Positions 45,480 to 55,012 of a DNA stretch of 64,000 nt are shown here, one piece after another. A model generated the notes under the pieces. That model was not told the DNA's origin. It did not search any database and saw only the letters and a program-made list of their open reading frames with translations. Origin of the DNA: Zavarzinia marina (GTDB lineage: Bacteria; Pseudomonadota; Alphaproteobacteria; Zavarziniales; Zavarziniaceae); contig NZ_JAKGSB010000002.1 of the NCBI RefSeq assembly GCF_021568905.1, forward strand, positions 310,001 through 374,000, read 5' to 3'. Made by a program: the position numbers and the translations under genes. Position 1 is the first letter of the stretch; every line of letters starts with the position of its first letter.

Positions 45480-46235
45480 TCAGAGCCCGGCCAGGATCTC
45501 CGTCGCCAACCGGCGCAGGGTTTCGCGGTCGGCGCCGATCGGCAGGCGATAGGCGAGCCAGAGGAAGAATTTCTCTTCCTCGGTCAAGGGCCCCTTCGCA
45601 CCGCTGGCATATTCCCCGCGCCCGCCGAGGCCGAGCGCGCGCAGCAGCACCCGGGCAAGGCAATTGTCCGCCTCCACCTGCGGCAGATCACGGCGGATAC
45701 GGATCACGCTGTTGTGCAGCTCCCGCACCCGAAGGGGATGACCGGACATCGTGAATACGCCGCAACCGGCACCGGGCGTGTCCTCCGGTGCCGTCGCGGT
45801 GTAATAGGGAAAACGAAGCGCCATGAATTTTCGATCGGCCGCGTCGAGGCCCGACTTCAGATCGTTCCGCCATTCCACGAGCAGGACAGGGGTCCGGTCG
45901 AACGCTTCGCTGTCGAAGGGAGGTTCGGGGCCGATGCCGGTGAGGCTCCGGATCTCGTCGAGGATCGGCGGCTGGTAGCGGGAAAGACGCCGCCAATTGA
46001 CGAAAATCAGGCTCGATCCGTCAGGCAGGCGCGCGAGTTTGCCGGTTTCGACCGGCAGCAGGAAAATATTGTAATAGGGCGGCCCGCCCAGCGCGGCATC
46101 CAGGAACCGTTCGACGATGTCCGGTTGTCTTGCCAATGCGGCCGCGCCGGGGGGCGGGGGCGGTGCATCCGCGAATGCCGAGCCGCAAACGAGTGTCAGC
46201 AGCGCCATGATCAGCAGGCGCCGCACGCCCGTCAC
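45480..46235 (-). CDS. Exported hypothetical protein (possibly DUF2927-like)
   Basis: A 251-residue protein with a signal peptide (RRLLIMALLTLVCGSAFADA). The GTG at 46235 overlaps the stop of the upstream hydrolase (GTGA), which fixes the start. The middle has SSLIFVNWRRLSRYQPPILD and the end NCLARVLLRALGLGG, which resembles the C-terminal part of DUF2927 proteins, but I am not sure. Two or three cysteines (GAGCGV, DNCLAR) could form a disulfide. Function unknown. Confidence 0.7.
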   Translation of the reverse strand: MTGVRRLLIMALLTLVCGSAFADAPPPPPGAAALARQPDIVERFLDAALGGPPYYNIFLLPVETGKLARLPDGSSLIFVNWRRLSRYQPPILDEIRSLTGIGPEPPFDSEAFDRTPVLLVEWRNDLKSGLDAADRKFMALRFPYYTATAPEDTPGAGCGVFTMSGHPLRVRELHNSVIRIRRDLPQVEADNCLARVLLRALGLGGRGEYASGAKGPLTEEEKFFLWLAYRLPIGADRETLRRLATEILAGL

Positions 46236-47092
46236 CCTTCCACGCGGATGATCAGCGCGTCGATCGCGGCGAGCGCTTCCGGCTCGTCCAGGAAGGGGGC
46301 ATGGCCGCGCGCCGTGACCTCGACCACCGCCAGGTCGGGCTTGGCCGCCTTCATCTTCTCGACCGTGCTTCGGGCGAGAAGGTCCGACAGGGCGCCGCGC
46401 AGCAGCAGGGTCGGGATCTGCGCCAGGCCGGCGAAGATCGGCCACATGTCGGCCGGCGGGCCGGCGGCACGCATGGCATCGCCGATCTTCGGATCGTAAT
46501 TGGGGCGAAGCCCACCGTCCGGCTTCTCGACGAAGACGGCGCGGGCGAATTTCAGCCAGATCGCGTCGGCGAGGTCGGGAAACTGGTCGCCATTCACTTC
46601 GCGCAATTGCGCCACCGCCGCCGCCCAATCCGCCGGATCGCCCTGCTTGCCGGCATAGGACGCGATCCGCGCCAGCCCGGCGGGATCGAGCTCGGGGCCG
46701 ATGTCGTTGAGGACCGCGCCCGCCACCATCGCGGGGGCGGCCAGCGCGACGAGCTGGGTGACGATGCCGCCGAGCGAGGTGCCGATGAAGATCGCGCGCC
46801 CGATGCCGAGGGCGGCGAGCAGGCCGATCACGTCGCCGGCATAGGTCGGCGGGACATAGCGCATGAATTCGGGATCATGGGCCGATTTGCCCCGGCCCCG
46901 GAAATCGGGCGAGAGCACCCGCCGCCCGCCGGCGGAAAGATGCGTCGCCAGATCCTCGAAGTCCGCGGAATTGCGGGTAAGGCCGGGCAGGCAGATCACC
47001 GGCAGGCGCGGATCGGCGGCATCGCCATAGTCGCGGTAATAGAGCGACAGCCCATCGGCGGACGTGTGGAATTGCGCGCGGTAGGCCGCCAT
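46232..47092 (-). CDS. Alpha/beta hydrolase
   Basis: A 286-residue single-domain hydrolase. The nucleophile is Ser106 in FIGTSLGGIV, the oxyanion region is VICLPGLTRNS, and the catalytic His lies in TARGHAPFLDEPEAL. The lid region has WLKFARAVFVE. Related to esterase/haloperoxidase-like enzymes; substrate unknown. It is downstream of the lytic transglycosylase (36-base gap) and upstream of the exported hypothetical protein, which overlaps by four bases. Confidence 0.9.
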   Translation of the reverse strand: MAAYRAQFHTSADGLSLYYRDYGDAADPRLPVICLPGLTRNSADFEDLATHLSAGGRRVLSPDFRGRGKSAHDPEFMRYVPPTYAGDVIGLLAALGIGRAIFIGTSLGGIVTQLVALAAPAMVAGAVLNDIGPELDPAGLARIASYAGKQGDPADWAAAVAQLREVNGDQFPDLADAIWLKFARAVFVEKPDGGLRPNYDPKIGDAMRAAGPPADMWPIFAGLAQIPTLLLRGALSDLLARSTVEKMKAAKPDLAVVEVTARGHAPFLDEPEALAAIDALIIRVEG

Positions 47093-47128
47093 CTTCCCCC
47101 CTTCGAGGTGTGTGGTTTCTTCTTGTGC

Positions 47129-49207
47129 TCAGTTGATGCTGGCGCGATGGGCGCTGTCGACCACCGGCGTGGTGCGCGCGCCGGCGCCGCGCAGGAGGTC
47201 GCGGGCGATGCCCATGGGCACCGGCTTGTTGCCGTTGAGGCGCAGGCGATAGACCTGGGTATTCTCCAGCACGCGCTGGACGTAGTTGCGCGTCTCGCCG
47301 AAGGGAATGCGCTCCACCCAGTCGACCACGTCGACGGAGGACGAGCGCGGATCGCCGTAGCGGTTGATCCAGCGGTCGATGCGCCCGCCGCCGGCGTTAT
47401 AGGCACCGATCACCATGGCGTAGGAGCCGCCGAAGTCGCCGAGCAATTCGTCGAGGTGGGCGACGCCGAGGGTCATGTTGTAGCGCGGGTCGCTGGTCAG
47501 CTTCGTCTGTTCGAAACGCATGCCGAGACTGCGCGCCACCAGTTTGGCCGTGCCCGGCATGAGCTGCATCAGGCCGCGCGCGCCGGCCGGGCTGACCGCG
47601 TCGGCACGGAACTCGCTCTCCTGCCGGGTCAGGGCGAGGGCGAGCGCCCGTTCGGTCAATTGCCCGTTCGGCATGGACAGGATCGGATAGGCGCGATTGA
47701 CCAGCACCGTGCCGGCATAGATGGCCGATTTCGCCGCGATCACACCCGCATGGGTGCCGCCGGTGGCGGCCGCCATTTCGGCGATATGGGCCCTGGCGCC
47801 CGGTGTCGGCGCCGCGTCCATGGCCGCGCGCACGAAGGGCCGGATGCGACCGGCCTCGTCGATCTCGATCAGCATGCGCACCAGGCGATACATCTCGAGC
47901 GCCTCGGCCGAGGCCCGGTCCTGGGCCGAGATCGGCGGATCGACCGGCAGGGGCCGCGCCATGGTCTCGCCCAGGGCATAGGCGGCGAGTTGGCCGTAGA
48001 AGGTCTGGGAATGCACGGCGGCGCGCCCGTACCAGGCCTGGGCCGCCTGCATGTCGCCCCGCGCGGCGGCGGCGCGCCCCGCCCAATAGGTGGCGCGCGA
48101 CGACGAGATCGGTGTCTCCACCTTGGTGGTCAGGGCCGTGAAATGGCGCAGCGCCACATCCGCCTGGCCGAGGAAGCGGAGCGCGATCCAGCCCGCCATC
48201 CATTCCGCATCGAAATAGTCGACGCCGTCGCCGAGGCCATGCGCACGGACCACGCGATAGGCATCGGCATAGCGCCCGTCGTCGATCAGGCGCTGCCCGG
48301 CATAGCGAAGATTGGTCCACCAGGCTTCGGGATCGAGGGCGGTCGTGCCCGGCGGCATGGCGGCGATCAGGTTCACCGCCTGATCGTCATGGTCGAGCAC
48401 GCGCAGATAGCGAATGCGGGCATAGAGCAGGCCGGGATCGTTGCGCCGCGCCGCCGGCACCGCCGCATAGGCCTTGTCGGCACTGGAGGAGCGCATGAGA
48501 TAGGCGACGGCGGCGGTCCCGGCGGCGCGATAGTCCGACGGCACCAGCGCCAGCATGCGCCGCGCTTCCGACGCGTCACGGTCCATCAGCAGGCGCTGCA
48601 GGCGCGCGACGTGATCGACCGTGGTCAGGTGGGACTGATAGCGCGACAGGATCTCGCTCTCGGTCGCCGAGGGCATGTCCGCCTCGACCCAGCCCTGGCG
48701 CAGCAGCAGAAGGCCGCGCGCCTTTTCCCCCGTGGTCAGCAGGGCGGCGCCATAGCGCAACTTGCCGAGACCGCTGACCGGCGGATACTTGGAGAACCAG
48801 GCCAGTTGCGCCGCGACCGGGGTGCGGGCGTCGATCGCCGCCTCGGCCCGGGACAGCATGGTTTCCAGCCTGGGCCAGCCCGGGGTGCGCTGCACGAAAT
48901 AGGTGATGTTCTCGAAGCTCGCGTTGGCGCTGCGCGACTGATAGGTCTGCCATTCGATCATGCGCGCCAGCGTGCGGTCGCGGGCAGCCGCCGCGATAGT
49001 GGCGGCCCCCTCCCAATCGCCCTGGCGGGCCCTGGCGAAGGCGCGCTGGTAGATCGCTCGATCGCCGGCGCCGAGGAGCGAGGGATATTGGCTCGCCGCC
49101 TCGGCCGTCGGGTTCGCCACGGGCGCCGCGGTCATGACGCCCGACAGGCCGGCGGTCAGAGCGACGGCGAGCGCGGCGCGCCCGATACGGTATCTGGCTA
49201 TACCCAT
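47129..49207 (-). CDS. Soluble lytic murein transglycosylase (SLT family)
   Basis: A 692-residue periplasmic enzyme that cleaves peptidoglycan glycan strands. It has a signal peptide (GRAALAVALTAGLSGVMTAA), a long alpha-helical superhelical region with tetratricopeptide-like repeats, and a C-terminal SLT domain. The catalytic Glu530 is in LTRQESEFRADAVS, followed by GARGLMQLMPGTA and GAYNAGGGRIDRW. ATG 49207 begins the signal peptide; the longer upstream frame is antisense leader. Divergent from dapA. Confidence 0.94.
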   Translation of the reverse strand: MGIARYRIGRAALAVALTAGLSGVMTAAPVANPTAEAASQYPSLLGAGDRAIYQRAFARARQGDWEGAATIAAAARDRTLARMIEWQTYQSRSANASFENITYFVQRTPGWPRLETMLSRAEAAIDARTPVAAQLAWFSKYPPVSGLGKLRYGAALLTTGEKARGLLLLRQGWVEADMPSATESEILSRYQSHLTTVDHVARLQRLLMDRDASEARRMLALVPSDYRAAGTAAVAYLMRSSSADKAYAAVPAARRNDPGLLYARIRYLRVLDHDDQAVNLIAAMPPGTTALDPEAWWTNLRYAGQRLIDDGRYADAYRVVRAHGLGDGVDYFDAEWMAGWIALRFLGQADVALRHFTALTTKVETPISSSRATYWAGRAAAARGDMQAAQAWYGRAAVHSQTFYGQLAAYALGETMARPLPVDPPISAQDRASAEALEMYRLVRMLIEIDEAGRIRPFVRAAMDAAPTPGARAHIAEMAAATGGTHAGVIAAKSAIYAGTVLVNRAYPILSMPNGQLTERALALALTRQESEFRADAVSPAGARGLMQLMPGTAKLVARSLGMRFEQTKLTSDPRYNMTLGVAHLDELLGDFGGSYAMVIGAYNAGGGRIDRWINRYGDPRSSSVDVVDWVERIPFGETRNYVQRVLENTQVYRLRLNGNKPVPMGIARDLLRGAGARTTPVVDSAHRASIN

Positions 49208-49279
49208 GGTTCGAGCCCCTCTCCCGACGGCGGCGGAACGCCTGGCCCGCCGACGAATCAACGCGATCAGCCCACGGAA

Positions 49280-49308
49280 AGTGTAGCGACGGCGGGGCCC
49301 GGATTCCA
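49280..49308 (-). promoter_or_regulatory. Possible promoter of the lytic transglycosylase gene
   Basis: On the minus strand TGGAAT (49303-49308) and TACACT (49280-49285) are 17 bases apart, about 72 bases before the start at 49207. The -35 is weak. Confidence 0.35.
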
Positions 49309-49483
49309 GCCGTGGCCCCGGGGTTTTCGGCCCATGCGGCGGATTTCCGCCCGGTGAGTCCCGTCCCTTGATTCGGGATCCGGGCGCAGCCGCCGCGCCA
49401 GGCACGACCGGGACCGGCCCAGATCGGGACCAGCCATGATCGGGGCGCGGGGCCGCACCGCCGGCCCGGCGCCCCACTGGCTG

Positions 49484-49512
49484 TTGAAGCCCGGAAACTC
49501 TGTCGCTATGGT
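49484..49512 (+). promoter_or_regulatory. Promoter of dapA
   Basis: TTGAAG (49484-49489) and TATGGT (49507-49512) with 17 bases between, close to the sigma-70 consensus and 26 bases before the dapA start. Confidence 0.65.
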
Positions 49513-49538
49513 CTGCGGCTCCTGTCAATCGAGGCTCG

Positions 49539-50438
49539 ATGGTCATGTCCGACGTCCGCGCCCGCCTTCGCGGGTCGATTACCGCTCTCGTCACCCCGTT
49601 TCGCGACGGCAAGGTGGACGAGCGTGCGTTTCTGGATTTCGTGGACTGGCAGATCAAACAGGGCACCCATGGCCTCGTGCCCTGCGGCACGACCGGCGAG
49701 AGCCCGACCCTGAGCCATGACGAGCACCACCGCGTCGTAGAGCTGGCGATCGAGGCTTCGGCCGGCCGCGTGCCGGTGATCGCCGGCGCCGGCTCCAATT
49801 CGACCAATGAAGCGATCTCGCTGGCGAAGCACGCCAAGGCGGCGGGCGCCGATGCCGTCCTCGTGGTCACGCCCTATTACAACAAGCCGACCCAGGACGG
49901 CCTGTTCGCCCATTACGCGGCGATCGCCGAGGCCGTGGACATTCCGATCATCGTCTACAACATCCCGGGCCGCTGCGTCGTCGACATCACGCCGGCGACC
50001 ATGGCGCGGATCGCCACCCTGCCGACCGTGATCGGCGTGAAGGAGGCGACGGGCGACGTTTCGCGCTATGCCAAGCACCGCGAGCTGATCGGTCCCGACT
50101 TCCTGCAGTTCTCGGGCGACGATGCCCTGGCGCTGGCCGCCATCGGCACCGGCGCCCATGGCTGCATCTCGGTCGGCTCCAACATCGTGCCGCGCGCCTA
50201 TGCCGACCTGCAGGAAGCCGCGCTGGCCGGCGATTTCGCCACCGCGCTGCAGATCCAGGACCGGCTGGCGCCCCTGAACGAGGCGCTGTTCGCCGAGCCG
50301 AACCCGTGTCCCGTGAAATGGGGCGCGGCCCGTCTCGGCCTGATGCAGCCCGACCTGCGCCTGCCCATGGTGCCGGTCGGTCCCGCCACCGCCGACCGCA
50401 TGGAAGCGGCGCTGAGGCGGTCCGGCGCCCTGAACTGA
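49539..50438 (+). CDS. dapA: 4-hydroxy-tetrahydrodipicolinate synthase
   Basis: Condenses pyruvate and aspartate semialdehyde in lysine and meso-diaminopimelate synthesis. The 299-residue TIM barrel has the Schiff-base Lys168 ([10 protein letters not shown]), Tyr140 (IVYNIPGRC), the GTTGES pyruvate loop and [16 protein letters not shown] 49539 or 49545 are both possible. It follows a good promoter and precedes smpB by seven bases, an arrangement common in alphaproteobacteria. Confidence 0.95.
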   Translation: MVMSDVRARLRGSITALVTPFRDGKVDERAFLDFVDWQIKQGTHGLVPCGTTGESPTLSHDEHHRVVELAIEASAGRVPVIAGAGSNSTNEAISLAKHAKAAGADAVLVVTPYYNKPTQDGLFAHYAAIAEAVDIPIIVYNIPGRCVVDITPATMARIATLPTVIGVKEATGDVSRYAKHRELIGPDFLQFSGDDALALAAIGTGAHGCISVGSNIVPRAYADLQEAALAGDFATALQIQDRLAPLNEALFAEPNPCPVKWGAARLGLMQPDLRLPMVPVGPATADRMEAALRRSGALN

Positions 50439-50445
50439 GGGCGCC

Positions 50446-50928
50446 ATGGCCCCCAACAAGAAGCGGGAAGAGGCCAAGCGCTTCATCGCGGAGAACCGGA
50501 AGGCCCGACACAACTACACGATCCAGGATCGGATCGAGGCCGGGATCATCCTGAAGGGCTCCGAGGTGAAGGCGCTGCGCCTCGGCCAGAGCAATATCGC
50601 CGACAGTTACGCCGGGGCCAATCAGGGCGACGGGCTGTGGCTCTACAACGCCTATATCCCCGAGTACAAACAGGCCAACCGCGAGAACCACGAGCCGCGC
50701 CGGCCGCGCCAGCTCCTGCTGCACCGGCGCGAAATCGCCCGCCTGCACCAGGAAGTGACGCGCGGCGGCATGACGCTGGTGCCGCTGTCGATGTATTTCA
50801 ACGACCGCGGCATGGCCAAGGTCGAACTCGGCCTCGCCAAGGGCAAGAAGCTGCACGACAAGCGCGAGGCCGAGAAGGAACGCGACTGGAACCGCGAAAA
50901 GGCCCGCGTCCTGAAGAACCAGGGCTGA
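50446..50928 (+). CDS. smpB: SsrA-binding protein SmpB
   Basis: Binds tmRNA and delivers it to stalled ribosomes. The 160-residue protein has the expected length and motifs [37 protein letters not shown] and the C-terminal basic tail [22 protein letters not shown] 50446 follows the dapA stop closely. The tmRNA gene itself is not in the window. Confidence 0.97.
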   Translation: MAPNKKREEAKRFIAENRKARHNYTIQDRIEAGIILKGSEVKALRLGQSNIADSYAGANQGDGLWLYNAYIPEYKQANRENHEPRRPRQLLLHRREIARLHQEVTRGGMTLVPLSMYFNDRGMAKVELGLAKGKKLHDKREAEKERDWNREKARVLKNQG

Positions 50929-50946
50929 TACAATTCCTATTCTCGT

Positions 50947-51027
50947 CGTCATCCCGGCGAAGGCCGGGATCTCGTGACGAGAATGCGCCCTTATCGGCGA
51001 AAGATCCCGGCCTTCGCCGGGATGACG
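50947..51027. repeat. REP-like palindrome, copy 3
   Basis: Two 26-base arms, 50947-50972 and 51002-51027, are exact inverted complements around a 29-base spacer. The left arm continues into a small palindrome TCTCGT-G-ACGAGA (50970-50982), also present in copy 2. It lies 19 bases after smpB and 22 bases before the next gene. Confidence 0.92.
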
Positions 51028-51048
51028 CAGCATTTCGAGGCAACGGCC

Positions 51049-51717
51049 ATGGCGGACGAGGACAAGCCCGGCCTGATCGGGCAGATCAAGGACAAGCTGA
51101 TCGGCACCAAGGAGAAATGGGCCCGCGAGGGCCGTCTCCTGACCGGCACCACGGCGGAGCACACGCAGCGCCTGCCACCCGGCCAGCGCCTGGTGAAGGA
51201 TTGGCCGGTGCTCGATCTCGGGGTCCAGCCCTCGGTGCCGACCGACGTCTGGCGCCTCGATGTCGATGGCGCCGTGGTCAATGCCCTGTCGTGGTCCTGG
51301 AGCGACTTCATGGCCCAGCCCCAGGTCGAGGATGTCTCGGACATCCATTGCGTCACCGCCTGGTCGCGCTACGACAATCATTGGACCGGGGTCTCGGCCC
51401 AGCATCTGCTGGCGCTGGTGCAGCCGAAGCCGGAAGTCCGCCATGTCGTGCTGCATTCCTACGATGGCTATACGACCAACGTGACCCTGGCGAACCTCGC
51501 GGCACCCGACGTCCTGATCGCCCATGCCTGGGAAGGCCGGCCCCTGACCCGCGAGCACGGCGGCCCGGCGCGCCTGATCATGCCGCAATATTATCTGTGG
51601 AAATCCGCGAAATGGCTGAAGCGGATCGAGTTTCGCGCCGACGACAAGCCCGGCTTCTGGGAAGTGCGCGGCTATCACAACGAAGGCGATCCCTGGAAAG
51701 AGGACCGCTATAGCTGA
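51049..51717 (+). CDS. Molybdopterin-binding oxidoreductase (sulfite-oxidase-like fold)
   Basis: A 222-residue protein with the oxidoreductase molybdopterin-binding domain. The likely Mo-ligand is Cys101 in DIHCVTAWSRYDNHWTG, and HAWEGRPLTREHGGPARLIMP is a conserved cofactor loop. There is no Tat signal peptide and no haem domain, so it is a cytoplasmic YuiH-like protein rather than periplasmic MsrP. The substrate is unknown. The first start after the REP copy is used; an upstream in-frame start lies inside the repeat and is rejected. Confidence 0.88.
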   Translation: MADEDKPGLIGQIKDKLIGTKEKWAREGRLLTGTTAEHTQRLPPGQRLVKDWPVLDLGVQPSVPTDVWRLDVDGAVVNALSWSWSDFMAQPQVEDVSDIHCVTAWSRYDNHWTGVSAQHLLALVQPKPEVRHVVLHSYDGYTTNVTLANLAAPDVLIAHAWEGRPLTREHGGPARLIMPQYYLWKSAKWLKRIEFRADDKPGFWEVRGYHNEGDPWKEDRYS

Positions 51718-51781
51718 GGCGCCGCTTGAACCCGACGGTCACAGCCATTAGTTTCCGCCGAACTTCAAGACAGGACCGGCC

Positions 51782-53410
51782 GTGAGCATTCTGGAAAGCG
51801 CGATCGAGAGCCGGCGCACCTTTGCGATCATCTCGCACCCGGACGCCGGCAAGACCACATTGACCGAAAAGCTGCTGCTGTTCGGCGGCGCCGTGCAGCA
51901 GGCGGGCGCCGTCAAGGCGCGCGGCGACCAGCGGCGCGCGCGCTCCGACTGGATGAAGGTCGAACAGGAACGCGGCATCTCGGTCACGGCGTCCGTCATG
52001 ACCTTCGAGGCGGACGGCTGCACCTTCAACCTCCTCGATACGCCGGGCCACGAAGACTTTTCGGAAGACACCTATCGGACCCTCACCGCAGTCGACAGCG
52101 CCATCATGGTGATCGACGCCGCCAAGGGTATCGAGGCGCGGACCCTGAAGCTGTTCGAGGTCTGCCGGCTGCGCGACGTGCCCATCGTCACCTTCGTCAA
52201 CAAGATGGACCGCGAGGCGCGCGACCCGTTCGAACTGATGGACGAGATCGAGAAGACCCTGGCGCTGGACGTCACCCCCGCCACCTGGCCCATCGGCCAG
52301 GGCAAGGATTTCCACGGCTGCTACGACCTGATCCACGACGAGCTGATCCTGATCGACCGGGGCGCCGGCAACAAGAAGCCGGAGATCGAGAAATGCTCCG
52401 GCCTCGACGATCCCAAGATCGACCAGAAGCTACCCGCCGACCTCGTCGCGAAACTGCGCGAGGATGTGGAGATGATCCGCGAACTCTGCCCCGCCTTCGA
52501 CGAGGAGAGTTACCGCGCCGGTCACCTGACGCCCATGTTCTTCGGCTCGGCGCTGCGCTCCTTCGGGGTGCGCGAACTGCTGCAGGGCCTGGCGGAAATG
52601 GCGCCCTCGCCCCGGCCGGCGAAGGCGGCGGCGCGCCTGGTGCAGCCGACCGAGGGCAAGGTCTCGGGCTTCGTCTTCAAGATCCAGGCGAATATGGACA
52701 AGAACCACCGCGACCGCGTGGCCTTCATCCGTCTCGTCTCGGGCGAATTCAAGCGCGGCATGAAGATGAAGCACGTGCGCTCGGGCCGCATGCTTTCCAT
52801 CAACAATCCGGTGCAGTTCATGGCCGGCGATCGTGAGACGGCGGACGTTGCCTTCGCCGGCGATATCCTGGGCATCCCGAACCACGGCACCTTGCGCATC
52901 GGCGACACGCTGACCGAGGGGGAGGATCTGGCCTTCCTGGGCGTGCCCTCCTTCGCGCCGGAAATGCTGCGCCGGGTGAAGCTGGACGATCCCATGAAGG
53001 TGAAGCACCTGCGCCGTGCCCTCGACCAATTGGCCGAGGAAGGCGCATCCCAGGTGTTCCGGCGCCAGATCGGCGGCGATTATGTCGTCGGCGTGGTCGG
53101 CGCCCTTCAGTTCGACGTGCTGAAGAGCCGGCTGCTGGCGGAATACGGTCTCGACATCGAATTCGAGGGCGTGCCCTTCGAGATGGCGCGCTGGGTCGAT
53201 GCCGACGACAAATCCGTGCTCGAAGCCTTCTCCCAGGCCAACCGCATGAATCTGGCGGAAGACCACGACGGCGCCCTGGTCTATCTGGCGCGGAACGGCT
53301 GGTACCTGCAACGGGCCCAGGACGATTTTCCCAAGGTCCGCTTCCTCTCGACCCGGGAACAGATCACCGGTTCCGGCGACCGCCTGACGGCGGCGAGCCA
53401 GACCCACTGA
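51782..53410 (+). CDS. prfC: Peptide chain release factor 3
   Basis: GTPase that recycles RF1/RF2 from terminated ribosomes. The 542-residue protein starts at a GTG and has P-loop SHPDAGKTT (residues 18-26), LLDTPGHEDFSEDTYRTL and FVNKMDRE. The 'ARSDWMKVEQERGISVTASV' switch region is diagnostic of RF3 versus EF-G. The next gene starts two bases after its stop. Confidence 0.96.
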   Translation: MSILESAIESRRTFAIISHPDAGKTTLTEKLLLFGGAVQQAGAVKARGDQRRARSDWMKVEQERGISVTASVMTFEADGCTFNLLDTPGHEDFSEDTYRTLTAVDSAIMVIDAAKGIEARTLKLFEVCRLRDVPIVTFVNKMDREARDPFELMDEIEKTLALDVTPATWPIGQGKDFHGCYDLIHDELILIDRGAGNKKPEIEKCSGLDDPKIDQKLPADLVAKLREDVEMIRELCPAFDEESYRAGHLTPMFFGSALRSFGVRELLQGLAEMAPSPRPAKAAARLVQPTEGKVSGFVFKIQANMDKNHRDRVAFIRLVSGEFKRGMKMKHVRSGRMLSINNPVQFMAGDRETADVAFAGDILGIPNHGTLRIGDTLTEGEDLAFLGVPSFAPEMLRRVKLDDPMKVKHLRRALDQLAEEGASQVFRRQIGGDYVVGVVGALQFDVLKSRLLAEYGLDIEFEGVPFEMARWVDADDKSVLEAFSQANRMNLAEDHDGALVYLARNGWYLQRAQDDFPKVRFLSTREQITGSGDRLTAASQTH

Positions 53411-53411
53411 G

Positions 53412-54350
53412 ATGAGCACCGCCCGGCGCCGGGAGATGCCGCCGGGCGGCGGATTCGCCGAGATGGTGCGCGCGGGCACCCGTCTGCGCATCGCCCGCTT
53501 CACACCGCAAGGAACGCCGCGCGGCGCTTTCGTCGTGCTGACCGGGCGGAACGAATTCATCGAGAAATATTACGAGACCACGGCCGACCTGTTGGACCGG
53601 GGTTTCGCCGTCCATCTGATGGACTGGCGCGGACAGGGCCTGTCGGACCACCCCCTGGCCGATCGCATGAAGGGGCATGTGCGGGACTTCGAGGATTACG
53701 TCGGCGATCTCGAGGCCTTGATCGAACGCGTGGCGATGGAGACCACGGCCCCGATCTTCGCCCTCGGCCATTCCATGGGCGGCCATATATTGGCGCGGAC
53801 CCTGGCGACACGGCCCGCCACGCGCGCCCGCCTCGCCGGTGCCGTGCTCTGTTCGGCGATGATGGAAATCGATACCGGTCGCATTACCCCCGCCTGGGCC
53901 GGTCGCATCGCCCACGCCCTCGTCCTGTTCGGCCTCGGCGAGCGGGCGATCTCGGCGCCGAAGGAGACGGGGCCCGGCTTCAACGTCCTGACCTCCGATC
54001 CCGAGCGGGCCGGCGATCAACCCCATTTCGTCGCCGCCGAACCCCTGCTCGATCTCGGCGCCCCCACCTTCGGCTGGCTCGACGCCGCCTTCCGGTCTTC
54101 CGCCCTGTTGAAACGCCCGGGCGCGGCGGAAGCGATCGATCTGCCGGTGCTGGTGGCCGTCGCCGGGGCCGACAAGGTGGTGAGGCCCGCCGCCGAACGC
54201 GCCTTCGCCGCCCGCCTGCCCCGCGCCACCCTCGTGGAGATCGAGGCCGCGCGCCACGAGATCCTGAAGGAGCGGGACGAGTTGCGCGGCCGCTTCCTCG
54301 CCGCCCTGGACGATTGGCTTGCCGTCATCGATATGCAATCTTCTCGTTGA
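53412..54350 (+). CDS. Lysophospholipase-like alpha/beta hydrolase
   Basis: A 312-residue serine hydrolase of the Hydrolase_4/PldB (monoacylglycerol lipase-like) group. Ser121 lies in LGHSMGGHILAR, the strand VVLTGRNEFIEKYYE and DWRGQGLSDHP are typical, with Asp in VAGADKVV and His in AARHEILKE. No signal peptide. It is translationally close to prfC (one-base gap) and probably co-transcribed. The physiological lipid is unknown. Confidence 0.9.
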   Translation: MSTARRREMPPGGGFAEMVRAGTRLRIARFTPQGTPRGAFVVLTGRNEFIEKYYETTADLLDRGFAVHLMDWRGQGLSDHPLADRMKGHVRDFEDYVGDLEALIERVAMETTAPIFALGHSMGGHILARTLATRPATRARLAGAVLCSAMMEIDTGRITPAWAGRIAHALVLFGLGERAISAPKETGPGFNVLTSDPERAGDQPHFVAAEPLLDLGAPTFGWLDAAFRSSALLKRPGAAEAIDLPVLVAVAGADKVVRPAAERAFAARLPRATLVEIEAARHEILKERDELRGRFLAALDDWLAVIDMQSSR

Positions 54351-54421
54351 ATCAGATCATTGTTGCCATCGGTGGCTGTTTGGTAATGATGCATACAGCA
54401 TTACCCAAGGCAGTTCGAACC

Positions 54422-55012
54422 ATGGCCCCTATCGCTCAATTCGGAAAATCCTTCACATTGGCGGTGCTGGTCGCCGGCCTTGCGGTCGGCGGCTGCGCCG
54501 AGAAGCGGCTCGGCGCGCCGGGTCAGGCCCCGCCGCTCGAAACCATGGCCATGAAGGGCGAGCCCCTGGCCGTCGCCCAATGCACGCTGCAGCACATGCA
54601 GGAAGCCGACGAATGCGACACGATCGACTGGGGCCTGGGCGTCACCAGCGACGAAGTCACGGGCGCGAGCCGGCTGACCTGCTATAACGTCACGCCCAGC
54701 GCCGTCGCCGTCGGCGCGGCCTTCGGTCTGATTGGGGTGCTGGTCGGTGCCGCCGTCGGCGAGAAGGAGGACGTCGGCGAAAGCAACAAGCGACCGCCCC
54801 GCTATACCGCCGTGTTCAAACCGGTCGGGCCCGGCGAGATCGAGACCAGCTTCTGGGTCGCGACCACGATGGAGGGGCCCGAGCATTACATCGGGATCCT
54901 GAAGACCGCCATGGCCCCTTGCGACGGTGCCGGACTGGAGCCGGCCGCCGCGACGGGCGCAACGCCGATGCCGGCCACCCCGACCGGCACCGAGACGGCC
55001 GCGCCGCAATGA
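54422..55012 (+). CDS. Four-cysteine lipoprotein, paralogue A (unknown function)
   Basis: A 196-residue lipoprotein (lipobox AVGGC, Cys25) with a short signal sequence. After it, Cys54 (VAQC), Cys65 (DEC), Cys87 (LTC) and Cys167 (APC) recur with nearly the same spacing as in the adjacent 55009 gene. A glycine-rich hydrophobic stretch AFGLIGVLVGAAVG lies between Cys87 and the end. ATG 54422 is preferred because it fits the signal peptide; ATG 54386 or 54389 are possible. Not recognised as a known family. Confidence 0.72.
   Translation: MAPIAQFGKSFTLAVLVAGLAVGGCAEKRLGAPGQAPPLETMAMKGEPLAVAQCTLQHMQEADECDTIDWGLGVTSDEVTGASRLTCYNVTPSAVAVGAAFGLIGVLVGAAVGEKEDVGESNKRPPRYTAVFKPVGPGEIETSFWVATTMEGPEHYIGILKTAMAPCDGAGLEPAAATGATPMPATPTGTETAAPQ

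Larger units (their letters stand above)
49208..49538. other. Divergent intergenic region between the SLT and dapA genes
   Basis: This 331-base region has no supported gene. It holds promoter-like sequences for both sides (see separate entries) and overlapping GC-rich stems near 49288-49319 (GGGGCC at 49294-49299 and GGCCCC at 49314-49319). No repeat family or small ORF with homology is visible. Confidence 0.6.

Noticed and set aside
46301-49357. A 1018-codon plus-strand open frame opposite the hydrolase and lytic transglycosylase
   Set aside because: It spans two well-supported minus-strand genes and their gap, with Gly/Arg/Ala-rich sequence lacking any domain.
50974-51048. An N-terminal extension of the molybdopterin-binding protein reading through the REP element
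   Set aside because: The extra residues (PAFAGMT-type) are translated repeat sequence, common misannotation; the ATG at 51049 is clear of it.
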